Notes: a model not told the origin generated them from the sequence alone. 64,000 bases of DNA from Desulfovibrio sp. JC022 (GCF_010470665.1 NZ_VOPZ01000007.1:171106-235105), one strand, 5' to 3'. Shown: positions 53,483 through 62,406, counted from the first letter of the stretch. Numbers and translations: made by a program.

Positions 53483-55132
53483 ATGTGCAATAACGAAGAT
53501 TTTCAAGAAAATGAAAACCAGCTTCTATGGACTGAGACCGCTAAATTTTCCGACCGAAACACCCGGTTGGACAAATTCTGGGGAACCGCCCTTGAAGAGG
53601 AAGGAATTTCACGGGGAAAAGTAAAAGACTGGATCAAAGCCGGATTTGCAGAAATCAACGGCAAGATCTGCAAGAAACCGAACCAGAAACTAATGGGGAA
53701 CGAAGAACTGACCCTTAAGGGCGAAGCGGAACTGACTTCGCTGGTTCCCGAAGAGCTGCCGCTGGACATTATTTATAATGATGGAAAAATCGCAGTCATC
53801 AACAAACCAGCAGGACTGACCACCCACCCGGCCCCCAGCTGCCCCACCGGGACCCTTGTCCACCGCATGATCCACCACTTTCCGGAAATCCGCGACATGG
53901 ATGAATGGCGGCCCGGAATTGTGCACCGTCTGGACAAATTTACTTCCGGCCTCATCAGCATTGCCCTGAACGAGCATGACCGATTAGCCATGTCCACAGC
54001 CTTTGCCGAGCGCGAGGTCAACAAGACTTATCTGGCAATTGTACACGGCGTACCTGACCGTGATTTCGGTGAAATTGAAGCCCCCATGGGTCGCCATCCG
54101 GTGCACAAAACCAAGATGGCGGTAGTCCTCAAAGGCGGACGCGATGCCCGCTCCGAGTACAAAACCATCTGGTCTGATCCTGCCGGACGGACCAGCCTCG
54201 TAAAAGTAAAAATCTACACCGGGCGCACCCACCAGATCAGGGTTCACATGGCCCATATCGGACATCCGCTTGTTGGAGATCAGGTATACGGTTCAATGCC
54301 CCACGCCCGCTGGGAACAGGAACAGCCAGAGCTTGCCAAACTTGCCCAGCGTCAGATGCTGCACGCCTACTCCCTTTCCTTTATGCATCCAGAATCAGGC
54401 GAAGAACTGAGTTTAACTCAAACACCGCCAAAAGATTTTATCGACATGCTCAAAGCCCTGAACAAATCCGTTCAGCGTGTCGGCTTGATAGGCATGCCCT
54501 GTGGCGGGAAATCTGCGGTATTAAATATCCTTGCGGACAATAAAATCCCCACCTTCAGCGCGGACGAGTCCGTTGCCCGCTCCTACGAAAAAGACGGCGC
54601 CGGGTGGGAGCTGCTACGCCAGAGATTCGGTAACAAATTTATTGATCCCGAAACAGGAGACGTTGACAAGGCCGCCCTTTTTACTGCCATGCGCGAAAAT
54701 GATGACCTGCGCCGGGAAGTAATGAACATCGTCCATCCCATTGTGCAGCATGATGTAGAAGAATTTTTCAAGGCAAACACTAATGAACCGCTGGCTGTGG
54801 CTGAAGTTCCCCTGCTGTTGGAAGGCGGCTGGCACACCAAAAAGCTGGTTGAGGCAGTAATCGGGGTACGCTGCCCGGATGAAAAACGAACCGGGGAATT
54901 ACGCGAAAAACGTGGTCTCGAACCTGAAATCCTCGCTGTATTCGATTCATGGCAGTGGGATGAAAAATCCAAAATGGATTGCTGCACCGCCATCATTGAA
55001 AATGACGGCGACTTGACTAAACTTGATTCGGAAACAAGCCGGATTATCGAAGTTCTGACAAGCCTGCGCAAGGACAAAGAAACATCATTCGAGAATTACC
55101 TCGAAAAGCTGTTCAGACCTGATGAAAGCTAG
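53483..55132 (+). CDS. Fusion protein: RluA-family pseudouridine synthase + dephospho-CoA kinase
   Basis: One 549-aa chain with two enzymes. Residues about 25-85 form an S4 RNA-binding domain (RLDKFWGTALEEEGISRGKVKDWI), about 95-330 the RluA pseudouridine synthase with catalytic Asp151 in HRLDKFTSGL and GRTHQIRVHMAHIGHPLVGD. From residue 333 a dephospho-CoA kinase (CoaE) begins: VGLIGMPCGGKSAV (P-loop), FSADESVARSYE, and the lid/base region EVPLLLEGGW. CoaE does the last step of CoA synthesis. Both halves keep their active-site motifs, with no stop between them. I chose ATG 53483; TTG 53426 is possible. No other coaE is visible in the window. Confidence 0.92.
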   Translation: MCNNEDFQENENQLLWTETAKFSDRNTRLDKFWGTALEEEGISRGKVKDWIKAGFAEINGKICKKPNQKLMGNEELTLKGEAELTSLVPEELPLDIIYNDGKIAVINKPAGLTTHPAPSCPTGTLVHRMIHHFPEIRDMDEWRPGIVHRLDKFTSGLISIALNEHDRLAMSTAFAEREVNKTYLAIVHGVPDRDFGEIEAPMGRHPVHKTKMAVVLKGGRDARSEYKTIWSDPAGRTSLVKVKIYTGRTHQIRVHMAHIGHPLVGDQVYGSMPHARWEQEQPELAKLAQRQMLHAYSLSFMHPESGEELSLTQTPPKDFIDMLKALNKSVQRVGLIGMPCGGKSAVLNILADNKIPTFSADESVARSYEKDGAGWELLRQRFGNKFIDPETGDVDKAALFTAMRENDDLRREVMNIVHPIVQHDVEEFFKANTNEPLAVAEVPLLLEGGWHTKKLVEAVIGVRCPDEKRTGELREKRGLEPEILAVFDSWQWDEKSKMDCCTAIIENDGDLTKLDSETSRIIEVLTSLRKDKETSFENYLEKLFRPDES

Positions 55133-55184
55133 GTTTCAGTGCTTGTAAGTATTGACTTACCCGCCCCGTGTGTTACTTTATAAG

Positions 55185-55412
55185 TGAGACCTGAGGCGAG
55201 TGGTCAGGACCGTAGTCGGAAGAATGAACATATTATAATGATTAGGATGCAAGTCCATTTTACATAAAAGAATTCTACGCAAGGTCCAACCCCGCTTTCA
55301 GCATTAGCATTAGGTTTTAGGTTTAGTGTTTAGGGAGTGAGTACCCCTAGTTTACCTACCAACTCAATCTCGTCACGCCCCCGCCGCATTTATGTGGCGG
55401 GGGTCGTTTTTT
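55185..55412 (+). ncRNA. Candidate structured non-coding RNA of unknown family
   Basis: The 371-bp gap after the fusion gene has TTGACT (55152) and an AT-rich TTATAA (55178) near its left side and a strong terminator at its right end, with no credible reading frame between. Two long irregular hairpins can be drawn: GGACC-GTAG (55207-55215) with CTAC-GCAA-GGTCC (55275-55287), continued by AGAAT/ATTCT; and TAGGT (55318-55322) with ACCTA (55354-55358) continued by TAGGG/CCCTA. The stretch 55301-55334 has repeated TTAGG-like units. It does not match tmRNA, RNase P or SRP RNA; a 6S-like RNA cannot be excluded. Ends are approximate. Confidence 0.6.
55378..55412 (+). terminator. Strong terminator ending the candidate RNA
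   Basis: CCCCCGCC (55378-55385) pairs perfectly with GGCGGGGG (55396-55403), with CAT/ATG inside, then TCG and T6. Confidence 0.93.
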
Positions 55413-55503
55413 GTGGGCTTATCCCCATGGAGATCATAATATTTTTCTGTTAGACTTGAATTTAAATTCATAAATCTCAAGCTCAACCACAAAGGCAAAA
55501 CAC

Positions 55504-56235
55504 ATGATCCCCATCCGCGACAACGTCCCCTGCCTGATCACACCTTACGTGTTGCGCGGAATCATGATCCTCAACATCGCGGTATTTGCCTTTGAACAGA
55601 TGTTGACCCCGCAGGGACGACTTGCACTTTTTCATCTGCTGGGCGTGGTCCCGGCAAGGTTTTTCCATCCCGAATGGGCGGTTTCCGCCGGATATCCCGA
55701 TGCCGGAATACTGCCGCTTTTCACCTACATGTTCCTGCATAGCGGCTGGCTGCACATCATCCTCAACCTGTGGATGCTCTGGATTTTCGCCGACAACATC
55801 GAGGATGCCATGGGGCATGGGCGGTTTATCATCTTTTATCTGGTCTGCGGACTCATTGCCATCGGCATACAGATGGCTATCAATCCGTCAGCCAGTGCCC
55901 CGGTAATCGGCGCATCCGGCGCAGTTGCCGGAATCATGGGCGCATACATGCTGCTCTATCCGCACGGGCAGGTATTGACCTTATTCCCGATAATCATCAT
56001 CCCGTTTTTCTTTAAGATTCCGGCATCATTATTCTTAGGACTATGGTTTCTGATTCAGGTATTTTCCGGTGTATCCGAGCATTTTGCCGAAGGAACGCAA
56101 AAGGTCGCATGGGCCGCACACATAGGGGGATTCATTGCCGGGATGATATTGATTCGATTTTTCGTGAAGAAGGATCGTTGTGTTTATTGTTATGTTGCGG
56201 AGAAGAAGGATTATGAGTTGCCGGAGGATTTTTAG
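55504..56235 (+). CDS. Rhomboid-family intramembrane serine protease
   Basis: Cleaves membrane proteins within the bilayer. 243 aa, six membrane helices plus a short N-terminus. The catalytic Ser is in IGASGAVAGIMGAY, the His in WAAHIGGFIAGMIL, and FLHSGWLHIILNLWMLWIFADNIE is the L1/TM2 signature. The longer loop after TM1 and the N-terminal IPIRDNVP opening match a common delta-proteobacterial subgroup. C-terminal tail has CVYC. Substrate unknown. Confidence 0.93.
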   Translation: MIPIRDNVPCLITPYVLRGIMILNIAVFAFEQMLTPQGRLALFHLLGVVPARFFHPEWAVSAGYPDAGILPLFTYMFLHSGWLHIILNLWMLWIFADNIEDAMGHGRFIIFYLVCGLIAIGIQMAINPSASAPVIGASGAVAGIMGAYMLLYPHGQVLTLFPIIIIPFFFKIPASLFLGLWFLIQVFSGVSEHFAEGTQKVAWAAHIGGFIAGMILIRFFVKKDRCVYCYVAEKKDYELPEDF

Positions 56236-56243
56236 AAACGCTA

Positions 56244-56273
56244 TTGACTATATACACAAACACGTTTTAAATA
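56244..56273 (+). promoter_or_regulatory. Candidate promoter for the DisA-like gene
   Basis: TTGACT (56244-56249), 18 bp, TAAATA (56268-56273), 9 bp after the rhomboid stop. It implies the next gene is its own unit. Confidence 0.4.
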
Positions 56274-56308
56274 TAAAAACTTTTACCAACATTTACGAGG
56301 TGAACATT

Positions 56309-57568
56309 ATGCAAATACCATTTTCAGCACAATATACACTCGATGAGATATCAGAAGCTTTAGGTTGCGATGAGGCAAAATTTAAAAAGGAAAAGACTGG
56401 CAGTTTACAGCGAAGTAACGGGATATATGAATTAGAACGCTGGAATGGAGTACTTCATTTTAACCGTAAGACTCCATTTAGTACAAAAGAGACCGAGTTC
56501 ATAAAAAAAATTCTGGCAAGCTACAATAGCCTATCTAAGCAATTATCAACACGAGGTGTAGCACACCAATACATGCAAACAGCAATAACCTCTTCTGTTC
56601 TAGATATATCAATTGCCAGATATATCTCTAGCTCCCCTGACAGTTTTTTATACATACATAAATTAATTCAACACTTAAAAAGATTAAGCCTTAAACAATA
56701 TGAAGGAAGTCAAATTAGAACTGGATTCCTTATAACTGAGACAAAACACCAAAAACAAAAAGAATTCGATATTGACTCTGTAGATTATGAAATTGTCCCG
56801 ACTGACGGCAATATTAAATTAGATAGAAAGACGATAAAGGACACTACGTTCCTAAGAATTATAGACGGCATCAATTCATTTTATCTCTGTGATCCAAAAC
56901 TCGACATATCAGCATATTGTAATATTTTATCTAGCGAATACGATTCATTCGAAAAACTCTCTGGTAAGTGCATAGAGAATATTCTTCGGAGTGATACCGG
57001 TGCACAATTCTATGCAGGTGTCAGCAATTCTGCTGAATTTGAAATTATCACCCACGACAATATAAGAATTTTACACAGAAAAGGAAGATGGTATTTTATC
57101 GACTGCAATCTAGTTAACGGTATTATTGCGTCTAAACATCGTGAGACAGAACCATGGAGAATTTTTTATGCTATGTCTAAAATCAAGAAAGGGACGGTCG
57201 CACTTATCACAGACAAAACCCAAAATTCTCTTGAGAAACTAGTAAAAAGGCATGTCTCAGATGATAGTGGAGTTAGAAAAAATATTGATGCATGCATTAA
57301 AGATGCTGACTTAGGAAGATTGTGTGAAACAGGTGAACTCATGCGAATCCTTACTACCGACGGTATGTCTATCTTCGACAAACATTTTGACAGTCTTATA
57401 GACTATAGTGCCATTGTTAATACCGCACTATGTGATAGCGATACAGGTGGAGGAGGAAGGGAAAGCGCCGCAATTGCAGGTTCTTTATTTGGAACAACAG
57501 TAAAAGTTTCTGAAGACGGTCCAATCACAATTTTCAAAGACAAAAAAATAATTTATGATGTTGGGTAG
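56309..57568 (+). CDS. Protein with C-terminal DisA-like (diadenylate cyclase-type) domain and novel sensor region
   Basis: 419-aa soluble protein, visibly AT-rich against its neighbours. I chose ATG 56309 (AGGTG upstream). Residues about 1-130 are a polar N-terminal region of unknown fold (opening MQIPFSAQYTLDEISEALG, perhaps DNA- or ligand-binding). About 250-300 contains AEFEIITHDNIRILHRKGRWYFID. The C-terminal 130 residues follow the DisA_N pattern: KKGTVALITD, a helical stretch, DGM at 351-353 (DGA in DisA), then GGGGRESAA with Arg384 exactly 33 residues later (as Asp75-Arg108 in DisA), and SEDGPITIF at 401-409. The RHR histidine is missing (RES). It resembles proteins with DACNV-type sensor domains fused to diadenylate cyclase-like domains. 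Whether it makes a dinucleotide is uncertain. It stands alone. Confidence 0.6.
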   Translation: MQIPFSAQYTLDEISEALGCDEAKFKKEKTGSLQRSNGIYELERWNGVLHFNRKTPFSTKETEFIKKILASYNSLSKQLSTRGVAHQYMQTAITSSVLDISIARYISSSPDSFLYIHKLIQHLKRLSLKQYEGSQIRTGFLITETKHQKQKEFDIDSVDYEIVPTDGNIKLDRKTIKDTTFLRIIDGINSFYLCDPKLDISAYCNILSSEYDSFEKLSGKCIENILRSDTGAQFYAGVSNSAEFEIITHDNIRILHRKGRWYFIDCNLVNGIIASKHRETEPWRIFYAMSKIKKGTVALITDKTQNSLEKLVKRHVSDDSGVRKNIDACIKDADLGRLCETGELMRILTTDGMSIFDKHFDSLIDYSAIVNTALCDSDTGGGGRESAAIAGSLFGTTVKVSEDGPITIFKDKKIIYDVG

Positions 57569-57719
57569 CTAGTTGAACTACCTCTCAGTCCCTCCTCACT
57601 ATCTTCCTGTCCTCACCTAAATTTCAATTATTACGCTTGACTTGCGCGAACTTCGAATTACTTTGATATAGTGACGTTCAAGAAATTGATCGTCCAATCA
57701 CTCAAGGAGTAATTACAAG

Positions 57720-58724
57720 ATGAGCGTGAAATATAAGGACTACTACAAACTTCTGGGAGTCACCCGCTCCGCAAGTAAAGAAGATATTGCTAAAGGCTTT
57801 AAAAAGCTGGCTCGGCAGTATCACCCGGACTTGAACCCGGATAACCCGGAAGCGGAAAAGAAGTTTAAAGAAATCAACGAAGCATACGAAGTTCTGAAGG
57901 ACCCGGAAAAGCGTAAAATGTACGACCAGTTCGGCGCGGACTGGGAGCATGGACAGAATTTCCGTCCGCCTCCGGGCTACGAGAACATGAACTTCAGCGG
58001 CGGTGGCGGCGGATTCGGTGGCTTCGGCGGCGCAGGCGGCGGTGATTTCAGCGACTTTTTTGAAACCATTTTCGGTGGCGGTGGAGCACAAGGCTTCGGC
58101 GGTGGCGGTTTCGGCGGCGCGCAGGGATTTGGCGGCGGTGGTGGATTCCATCAGCAGCGACCCCGCAAAGGCGAAAACTCTGAAACCATTCTGCTGCTGA
58201 CCCTTGAAGAAGCATACAAGGGCGGACCTAAATCCGTTACCGTGCAGGAAAAGGCAACCGGCCCCGGCGGGCATCCTATGGTGCAGTCCAAGACTCTGGA
58301 TGTTAAAATTCCCGCAGGTATCAAAGAAGGCCAGAAGATTCGCCTTTCCGGTCAGGGATCACCCGGCCCGCATGACGGACCGCGCGGCGACCTGTACCTG
58401 AAGATTAAACTTGCGGCGCATAAGGATTTCAAGGTCGAAGAAAGCAATGTTATCCTCGACCTGAAGCTTGCCCCTTGGGAAGCGGCACTTGGCGGAAAAT
58501 TCAAACTGCCCACCCTTGACGGCATGGTTGAAATGAACATCCCCGCAGGACTTGGCAGCGGCAAGAAGCTGCGCATCAAGGGCCGCGGACTCGGCACTGG
58601 AGCCAAGAAAGGCGACCAGTTTGTGCGCATCATGATTCAGGTGCCCAAAGCCGAAACCGACGAAATGAAGAAACTCTGGGAAGAACTGGCTGAAAAGTCC
58701 GACTTCTCACCCCGCTCATTCTAA
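57720..58724 (+). CDS. cbpA: DnaJ-class co-chaperone CbpA
   Basis: Stimulates DnaK. 334 aa: J-domain (about 6-72) with HPD at 35-37, a long Gly/Phe-rich linker (about 85-150, GGGFGG-type repeats), and two C-terminal substrate domains (about 155-320). The zinc-finger CxxCxGxG repeats of DnaJ are absent, which together with the CbpM gene 12 bp downstream identifies it as CbpA. AAGGAG precedes the ATG. Confidence 0.93.
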   Translation: MSVKYKDYYKLLGVTRSASKEDIAKGFKKLARQYHPDLNPDNPEAEKKFKEINEAYEVLKDPEKRKMYDQFGADWEHGQNFRPPPGYENMNFSGGGGGFGGFGGAGGGDFSDFFETIFGGGGAQGFGGGGFGGAQGFGGGGGFHQQRPRKGENSETILLLTLEEAYKGGPKSVTVQEKATGPGGHPMVQSKTLDVKIPAGIKEGQKIRLSGQGSPGPHDGPRGDLYLKIKLAAHKDFKVEESNVILDLKLAPWEAALGGKFKLPTLDGMVEMNIPAGLGSGKKLRIKGRGLGTGAKKGDQFVRIMIQVPKAETDEMKKLWEELAEKSDFSPRSF

Positions 58725-58736
58725 AGGAGGCCCGCC

Positions 58737-59051
58737 ATGGACATTAAAGAAAGGACCGAAGCGCAGCCTCCATCCAGTTCCAAACGTCTGGTCATCACTC
58801 AGGTCATGGAAATGACCGGACTGAAAGAGACCGTAGTACTGGAACTGATCAGCATGGAATGGGTGCGGCCCGGAACAACCGGGGACGGACATTATCTCTT
58901 TGAAACAAGCGATCTCTATCGCATGACCAAACTTTCAAGGCTCTGCAAGGACCTTGATGTCACCCCCACAGGCGGGTCGATTATCGTCGATCTGCTTGAT
59001 AGGGTCGAAAAACTCGAGTCACAACTCGAAGAGATGAAAAAGTTAATTTAA
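58737..59051 (+). CDS. cbpM: Chaperone modulatory protein CbpM
   Basis: MerR-like winged-helix protein that binds and restrains the J-domain of CbpA. 104 aa: LVITQVMEMTGLKETVVLELISMEW is the helix-turn-helix-like opening, followed by DLYRMTKLSRLCKDLDV, and a C-terminal coiled coil (DRVEKLESQLEEMKKLI). AAGGAGG precedes the ATG. Forms a unit with cbpA. Confidence 0.92.
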   Translation: MDIKERTEAQPPSSSKRLVITQVMEMTGLKETVVLELISMEWVRPGTTGDGHYLFETSDLYRMTKLSRLCKDLDVTPTGGSIIVDLLDRVEKLESQLEEMKKLI

Positions 59052-59112
59052 AAAACGCAATGACTTGCGAGTTTAAAAATAGATTCAAACTCCTGCCTAA
59101 TACGCCGGATAA

Positions 59113-59145
59113 CTTCAGGGGGAGGACCATCCTCTCTCCCTGAAG
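59113..59145 (+). other. Hairpin between cbpM and clpB
   Basis: CTTCAGGG.GGAGGA (59113-59126) pairs with TCCTC..CCCTGAAG (59130-59145) with a small internal loop. No T-run follows, so a leader or processing element is as likely as a terminator. Confidence 0.45.
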
Positions 59146-59242
59146 AACAGTAAAGGTGCGTCGAAATTCAGCCTAACCGGTTGAAAATGGGTTGTGAATC
59201 TTGAATGCAAGTCAATTAAGATAAAGCAAAAGGAGACTGTAT

Positions 59243-61864
59243 ATGGATCCGAACAAATTCACACAGAAAACCAACGACGCCATAGCTGCGGCACAATCTC
59301 TGGCTGTTAAAAACGGTCAGCAGCAGATAGAAGTGGAACACCTCCTCCTTGCTCTCATTGAGCAGGAAAAAGGCATTGTTTCCAAAATTCTCCAGAAAAC
59401 ATCCATTGATCCCGCGACCTATAAAAAGGCTGTCGAGGATGAAATCCGCAAACTTCCGCGGGTCAGCGGCCCCGGCGCACAGCCCGGACAGGTCTTTGTT
59501 ACCCAGCGGTTGAACAGGATTATTGTGGCTTCTGAAGAAATCGCCCAGCGCATGCAGGACGAATTCATCAGCGTGGAACACCTTTTCCTGGCCATCATGG
59601 ATGAACACGGCTCTACCGGAGCAGGTAAAGTCAACAAAACCTTCGGCCTGACCAAGGATAAGGTTCTGGAAGCTATGACCTCCATTCGCGGCAACCAGCG
59701 CGTGACCACTGATAACCCGGAAGCCACCTATGATGCGCTCAAAAAATATGGTCGAGATCTGGTGGAAGAGGCCCGCAAAGGCAAGCTTGATCCGGTCATC
59801 GGCCGTGATTCCGAAGTCAGACGCGTAATCCGCATCCTTTCCCGACGCACCAAGAACAACCCTATCCTCATCGGTGAGGCCGGGGTCGGTAAAACCGCTA
59901 TCATCGAAGGGCTGGCTCAGCGTATCGTCAAACAGGACGTGCCTGAAGGTCTGAAAGACAAGACCGTGTTCATGCTCGACATGGGCGCGCTCATTGCGGG
60001 CGCGAAATATCGCGGTGAGTTTGAGGAACGCCTCAAGGCAGTACTAAAGGAAGTTCAGGAATCAGATGGACAAATTCTCATCTTTATTGATGAAATCCAC
60101 ACCATTGTGGGCGCGGGTAAGACTGACGGCGCAATGGATGCCGGAAACCTGCTCAAGCCCATGCTGGCCCGTGGCGAACTGCATTGCATCGGCGCGACCA
60201 CCACTGATGAGTACCGCAAATATATTGAAAAGGACCCGGCCCTTGAACGTCGCTTCCAGACCATTCTAGTTGAGGAGCCGACCATCGAGGATACCATCTC
60301 AATCCTGCGCGGATTGAAGGAACGGTTTGAAGTGCACCACGGTGTACGCATCAGCGACAGCGCGCTGGTGGAAGCGGCAGGACTCTCCGCCCGCTACATC
60401 ACCGACCGCCAGTTGCCGGACAAAGCCATCGACTTAATTGATGAAGCCGCAGCCATGATCAGGACCGAGATCGACTCCCAGCCCTACGAACTGGACAAGA
60501 TCAACCGCCAGATTTTGCAGGCTGAAATCGAACGCGAGGCCCTGCGCAAAGAAGAAGATGCCGCATCCCGTGAGCGTCTTTCCAAGCTGGAAGACTCCCT
60601 CACTGAAATGAAGATCAAGCAATCCGAACTGGTCGAGCAATGGGAAAAAGAAAAAGGTTCCATCGACACTGTGCGCGACCTCAAGGCCCAGATCGAAAAA
60701 ACCAAACTCGACATTGAGGAAGCGGAACGCAACCTTGATTACAACCGCGCTGCGGAACTGAAATACTCAACCCTGCTCGCTCTGGAACAACAGCTTGAAG
60801 GGATTGAAAATGAGATTGAAGGCGAAGAGGACAAAGTCACTGCGGACAGCAAGCGTTTGCTCAAGGAATTTGTCGGCCCGGATGACATTGCCGGGATTAT
60901 CTCCCGCTGGACTGGAATCCCGGTCACCCGCCTTGTGGAAGGTGAACGCGAGAAACTGCTCCGCCTTGAAGACATTCTGCATGACCGGGTAATCGGTCAG
61001 GATGATGCGGTGCGGGCGGTATCCGAAGCGGTACTGCGTGCCCGTGCGGGTCTGAAAGATCCTTCGCGGCCTATCGGTTCATTCATCTTCCTCGGCCCCA
61101 CCGGAGTCGGTAAGACAGAGCTTTGCAAGGCCCTTGCTGAAGCGCTCTTTGATAGTGAAGAAAACATCGTACGCATGGACATGTCAGAGTACATGGAAAA
61201 GCACGCAGTAGCGCGGCTCATCGGTGCGCCTCCGGGCTACATCGGTTACGATGAAGGCGGACAGCTTACCGAGGCCATCCGCCGCAAGCCCTATTCCGTA
61301 GTGCTCTTTGATGAAATCGAAAAAGCGCACAGCGATGTATTCAACGTGCTGCTGCAAATCCTAGATGATGGCCGAATCACTGATTCTCAGGGCCGCACCG
61401 TGGATTGCAAAAACACCATCATCATCATGACTTCCAACCTCGGTTCCCAGCTTATGCTTGAAGGAATTGAAGACAACGGCGAATTCAAAAACGGTGTGCA
61501 GGACGGAGTAATGAATGTGCTGCGCGGACATTTCAGGCCCGAATTCCTGAACCGCGTGGACGAAACAGTGCTCTTCAAGCCGCTGCTCGAAAAGGATCTT
61601 GTCAAAATCGTAGACCTGCAACTTGCAGGACTGCGTTCGCGCCTTGAAGAACAGAAGATGTCCATGGAAGTATCAGATAAAGCCAAGGCATTCATCGCCC
61701 ACGCGTCCTACGATCCCATCTACGGGGCAAGGCCGCTACGCAGATACTTACAAGCTCACGTGGAAACCCCACTGGCTAAAAAGATCATCGGCGGAGAATT
61801 GCAGGAAGAGAACAGTGTCAGCATCGATGCCGGTGCGGATGGATTGGAATTTATGACTGAATAA
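59243..61864 (+). CDS. clpB: ATP-dependent disaggregase ClpB
   Basis: Hsp100 ring ATPase that pulls proteins out of aggregates with DnaK. 873 aa: N-terminal ClpN domain (1-145), NBD1 with Walker A GEAGVGKT and [12 protein letters not shown], the long M-domain coiled coil (about 400-530) that distinguishes ClpB from ClpA/C, NBD2 with [20 protein letters not shown], and the sensor-2 region [17 protein letters not shown] precedes the ATG. Third member of the cbpA-cbpM-clpB heat-shock cluster. I did not find a CIRCE element. Confidence 0.97.
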   Translation: MDPNKFTQKTNDAIAAAQSLAVKNGQQQIEVEHLLLALIEQEKGIVSKILQKTSIDPATYKKAVEDEIRKLPRVSGPGAQPGQVFVTQRLNRIIVASEEIAQRMQDEFISVEHLFLAIMDEHGSTGAGKVNKTFGLTKDKVLEAMTSIRGNQRVTTDNPEATYDALKKYGRDLVEEARKGKLDPVIGRDSEVRRVIRILSRRTKNNPILIGEAGVGKTAIIEGLAQRIVKQDVPEGLKDKTVFMLDMGALIAGAKYRGEFEERLKAVLKEVQESDGQILIFIDEIHTIVGAGKTDGAMDAGNLLKPMLARGELHCIGATTTDEYRKYIEKDPALERRFQTILVEEPTIEDTISILRGLKERFEVHHGVRISDSALVEAAGLSARYITDRQLPDKAIDLIDEAAAMIRTEIDSQPYELDKINRQILQAEIEREALRKEEDAASRERLSKLEDSLTEMKIKQSELVEQWEKEKGSIDTVRDLKAQIEKTKLDIEEAERNLDYNRAAELKYSTLLALEQQLEGIENEIEGEEDKVTADSKRLLKEFVGPDDIAGIISRWTGIPVTRLVEGEREKLLRLEDILHDRVIGQDDAVRAVSEAVLRARAGLKDPSRPIGSFIFLGPTGVGKTELCKALAEALFDSEENIVRMDMSEYMEKHAVARLIGAPPGYIGYDEGGQLTEAIRRKPYSVVLFDEIEKAHSDVFNVLLQILDDGRITDSQGRTVDCKNTIIIMTSNLGSQLMLEGIEDNGEFKNGVQDGVMNVLRGHFRPEFLNRVDETVLFKPLLEKDLVKIVDLQLAGLRSRLEEQKMSMEVSDKAKAFIAHASYDPIYGARPLRRYLQAHVETPLAKKIIGGELQEENSVSIDAGADGLEFMTE

Positions 61865-61869
61865 TATTA

Positions 61870-61955
61870 AGGCCTCCGGCGGCCCTGCCGGGGGCCTTAA
61901 ACCCTTTTGCAAAGAGGTTTAAGAATCCCAAAACCTTTTAGTAGGCTTCGCGCTG
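61870..61955 (+). repeat. Intergenic GCCTCCGGCGGC repeat, copy 8
   Basis: GCCTCCGGCGGC at 61872-61883, hairpin TTAAACCCTTTTG/CAAAGAGGTTTAA with one broken pair, AATCCCAAAACCTTTTAGTAGGCTTCGC. It starts 6 bp after the clpB stop. Confidence 0.82.
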
Positions 61956-62028
61956 CGTTGACCTATAGCCTTGCGCTAACGAAAGCACTGCTTCCACTTA
62001 TTGGCTTTCCTCACAATAGCAATTTTCT

Positions 62029-62066
62029 TAAGCCCGCATGAAAAAATTCATGCGGGCTTACTTTTT
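62029..62066 (+). terminator. Second terminator downstream of clpB
   Basis: TAAGCCCGCATGAA (62029-62042) and TTCATGCGGGCTTA (62047-62060) are perfect 14-bp arms with an A4 loop, followed by CTTTTT. Nothing coding lies between copy 8 and this hairpin. Confidence 0.92.
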
Positions 62067-62069
62067 ATG

Positions 62070-62098
62070 TTGACAGCAAACTTAAATTTAAATAGTAA
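62070..62098 (+). promoter_or_regulatory. Promoter of the 56-aa winged-helix gene
   Basis: Perfect TTGACA (62070-62075), 17-bp spacer, TAGTAA (62093-62098), directly after a terminator. The same TAGTAA -10 is seen in the pssA candidate. Confidence 0.6.
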
Positions 62099-62131
62099 CA
62101 ATTATCAACAGCAACAGATAAGGAGATTCTA

Positions 62132-62302
62132 ATGCAAGATAAGGTACTCGAAGCAATGAAAGAAGCTGGTAAGCCAGTTCGTCCCGGTGATGTAGCAAAA
62201 GCAATCGGTGAAGAATCCAAGGATGTTTCCAAAGCCATTAAGGCACTCAGGGAAGCAGGAAAAGTGCACAGCCCCAAACGCTGCTACTACGAGCCTCTTT
62301 AA
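62132..62302 (+). CDS. 56-aa winged-helix DNA-binding protein
   Basis: Short gene below usual size limits. ATG 62132 has AAGGAG 6 bp upstream, its own promoter and terminator. The product MQDKVLEAMKEAGKPVRPGDVAKAIG... has a helix-turn-helix (about 15-42: VRPGDVAKAIGEE, then DVSKAIKALREAGKV) and a wing-like end (SPKRCYYEPL), i.e. a minimal winged helix. It resembles stand-alone MarR/ArsR-like minimal regulators. It is convergent with feoB; a link to iron is only positional. Confidence 0.85.
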   Translation: MQDKVLEAMKEAGKPVRPGDVAKAIGEESKDVSKAIKALREAGKVHSPKRCYYEPL

Positions 62303-62337
62303 GAAATTTCCAATTACCTCATAACCACTCACACCAC

Positions 62338-62385
62338 GCAAGAAGGCGGAATGTTCGTTACCACCCGAACATTCCGCCTTCTTGC
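62338..62385. terminator. Very strong bidirectional terminator before feoB 3' end
   Basis: Two perfect 20-bp arms (62338-62357 and 62366-62385) around an 8-nt loop, beginning GCAAGAAGGCGG. It serves the convergent winged-helix gene and feoB. Confidence 0.9.
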
Positions 62386-62406
62386 TATTTAATATGTCTG
62401 TATTGA

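Noticed and set aside
55185-55412. SRP, tmRNA or RNase P RNA in the gap before the rhomboid gene
   Set aside because: The conserved GGAAGCAGC loop, tmRNA ends and RNase P core could not be found.
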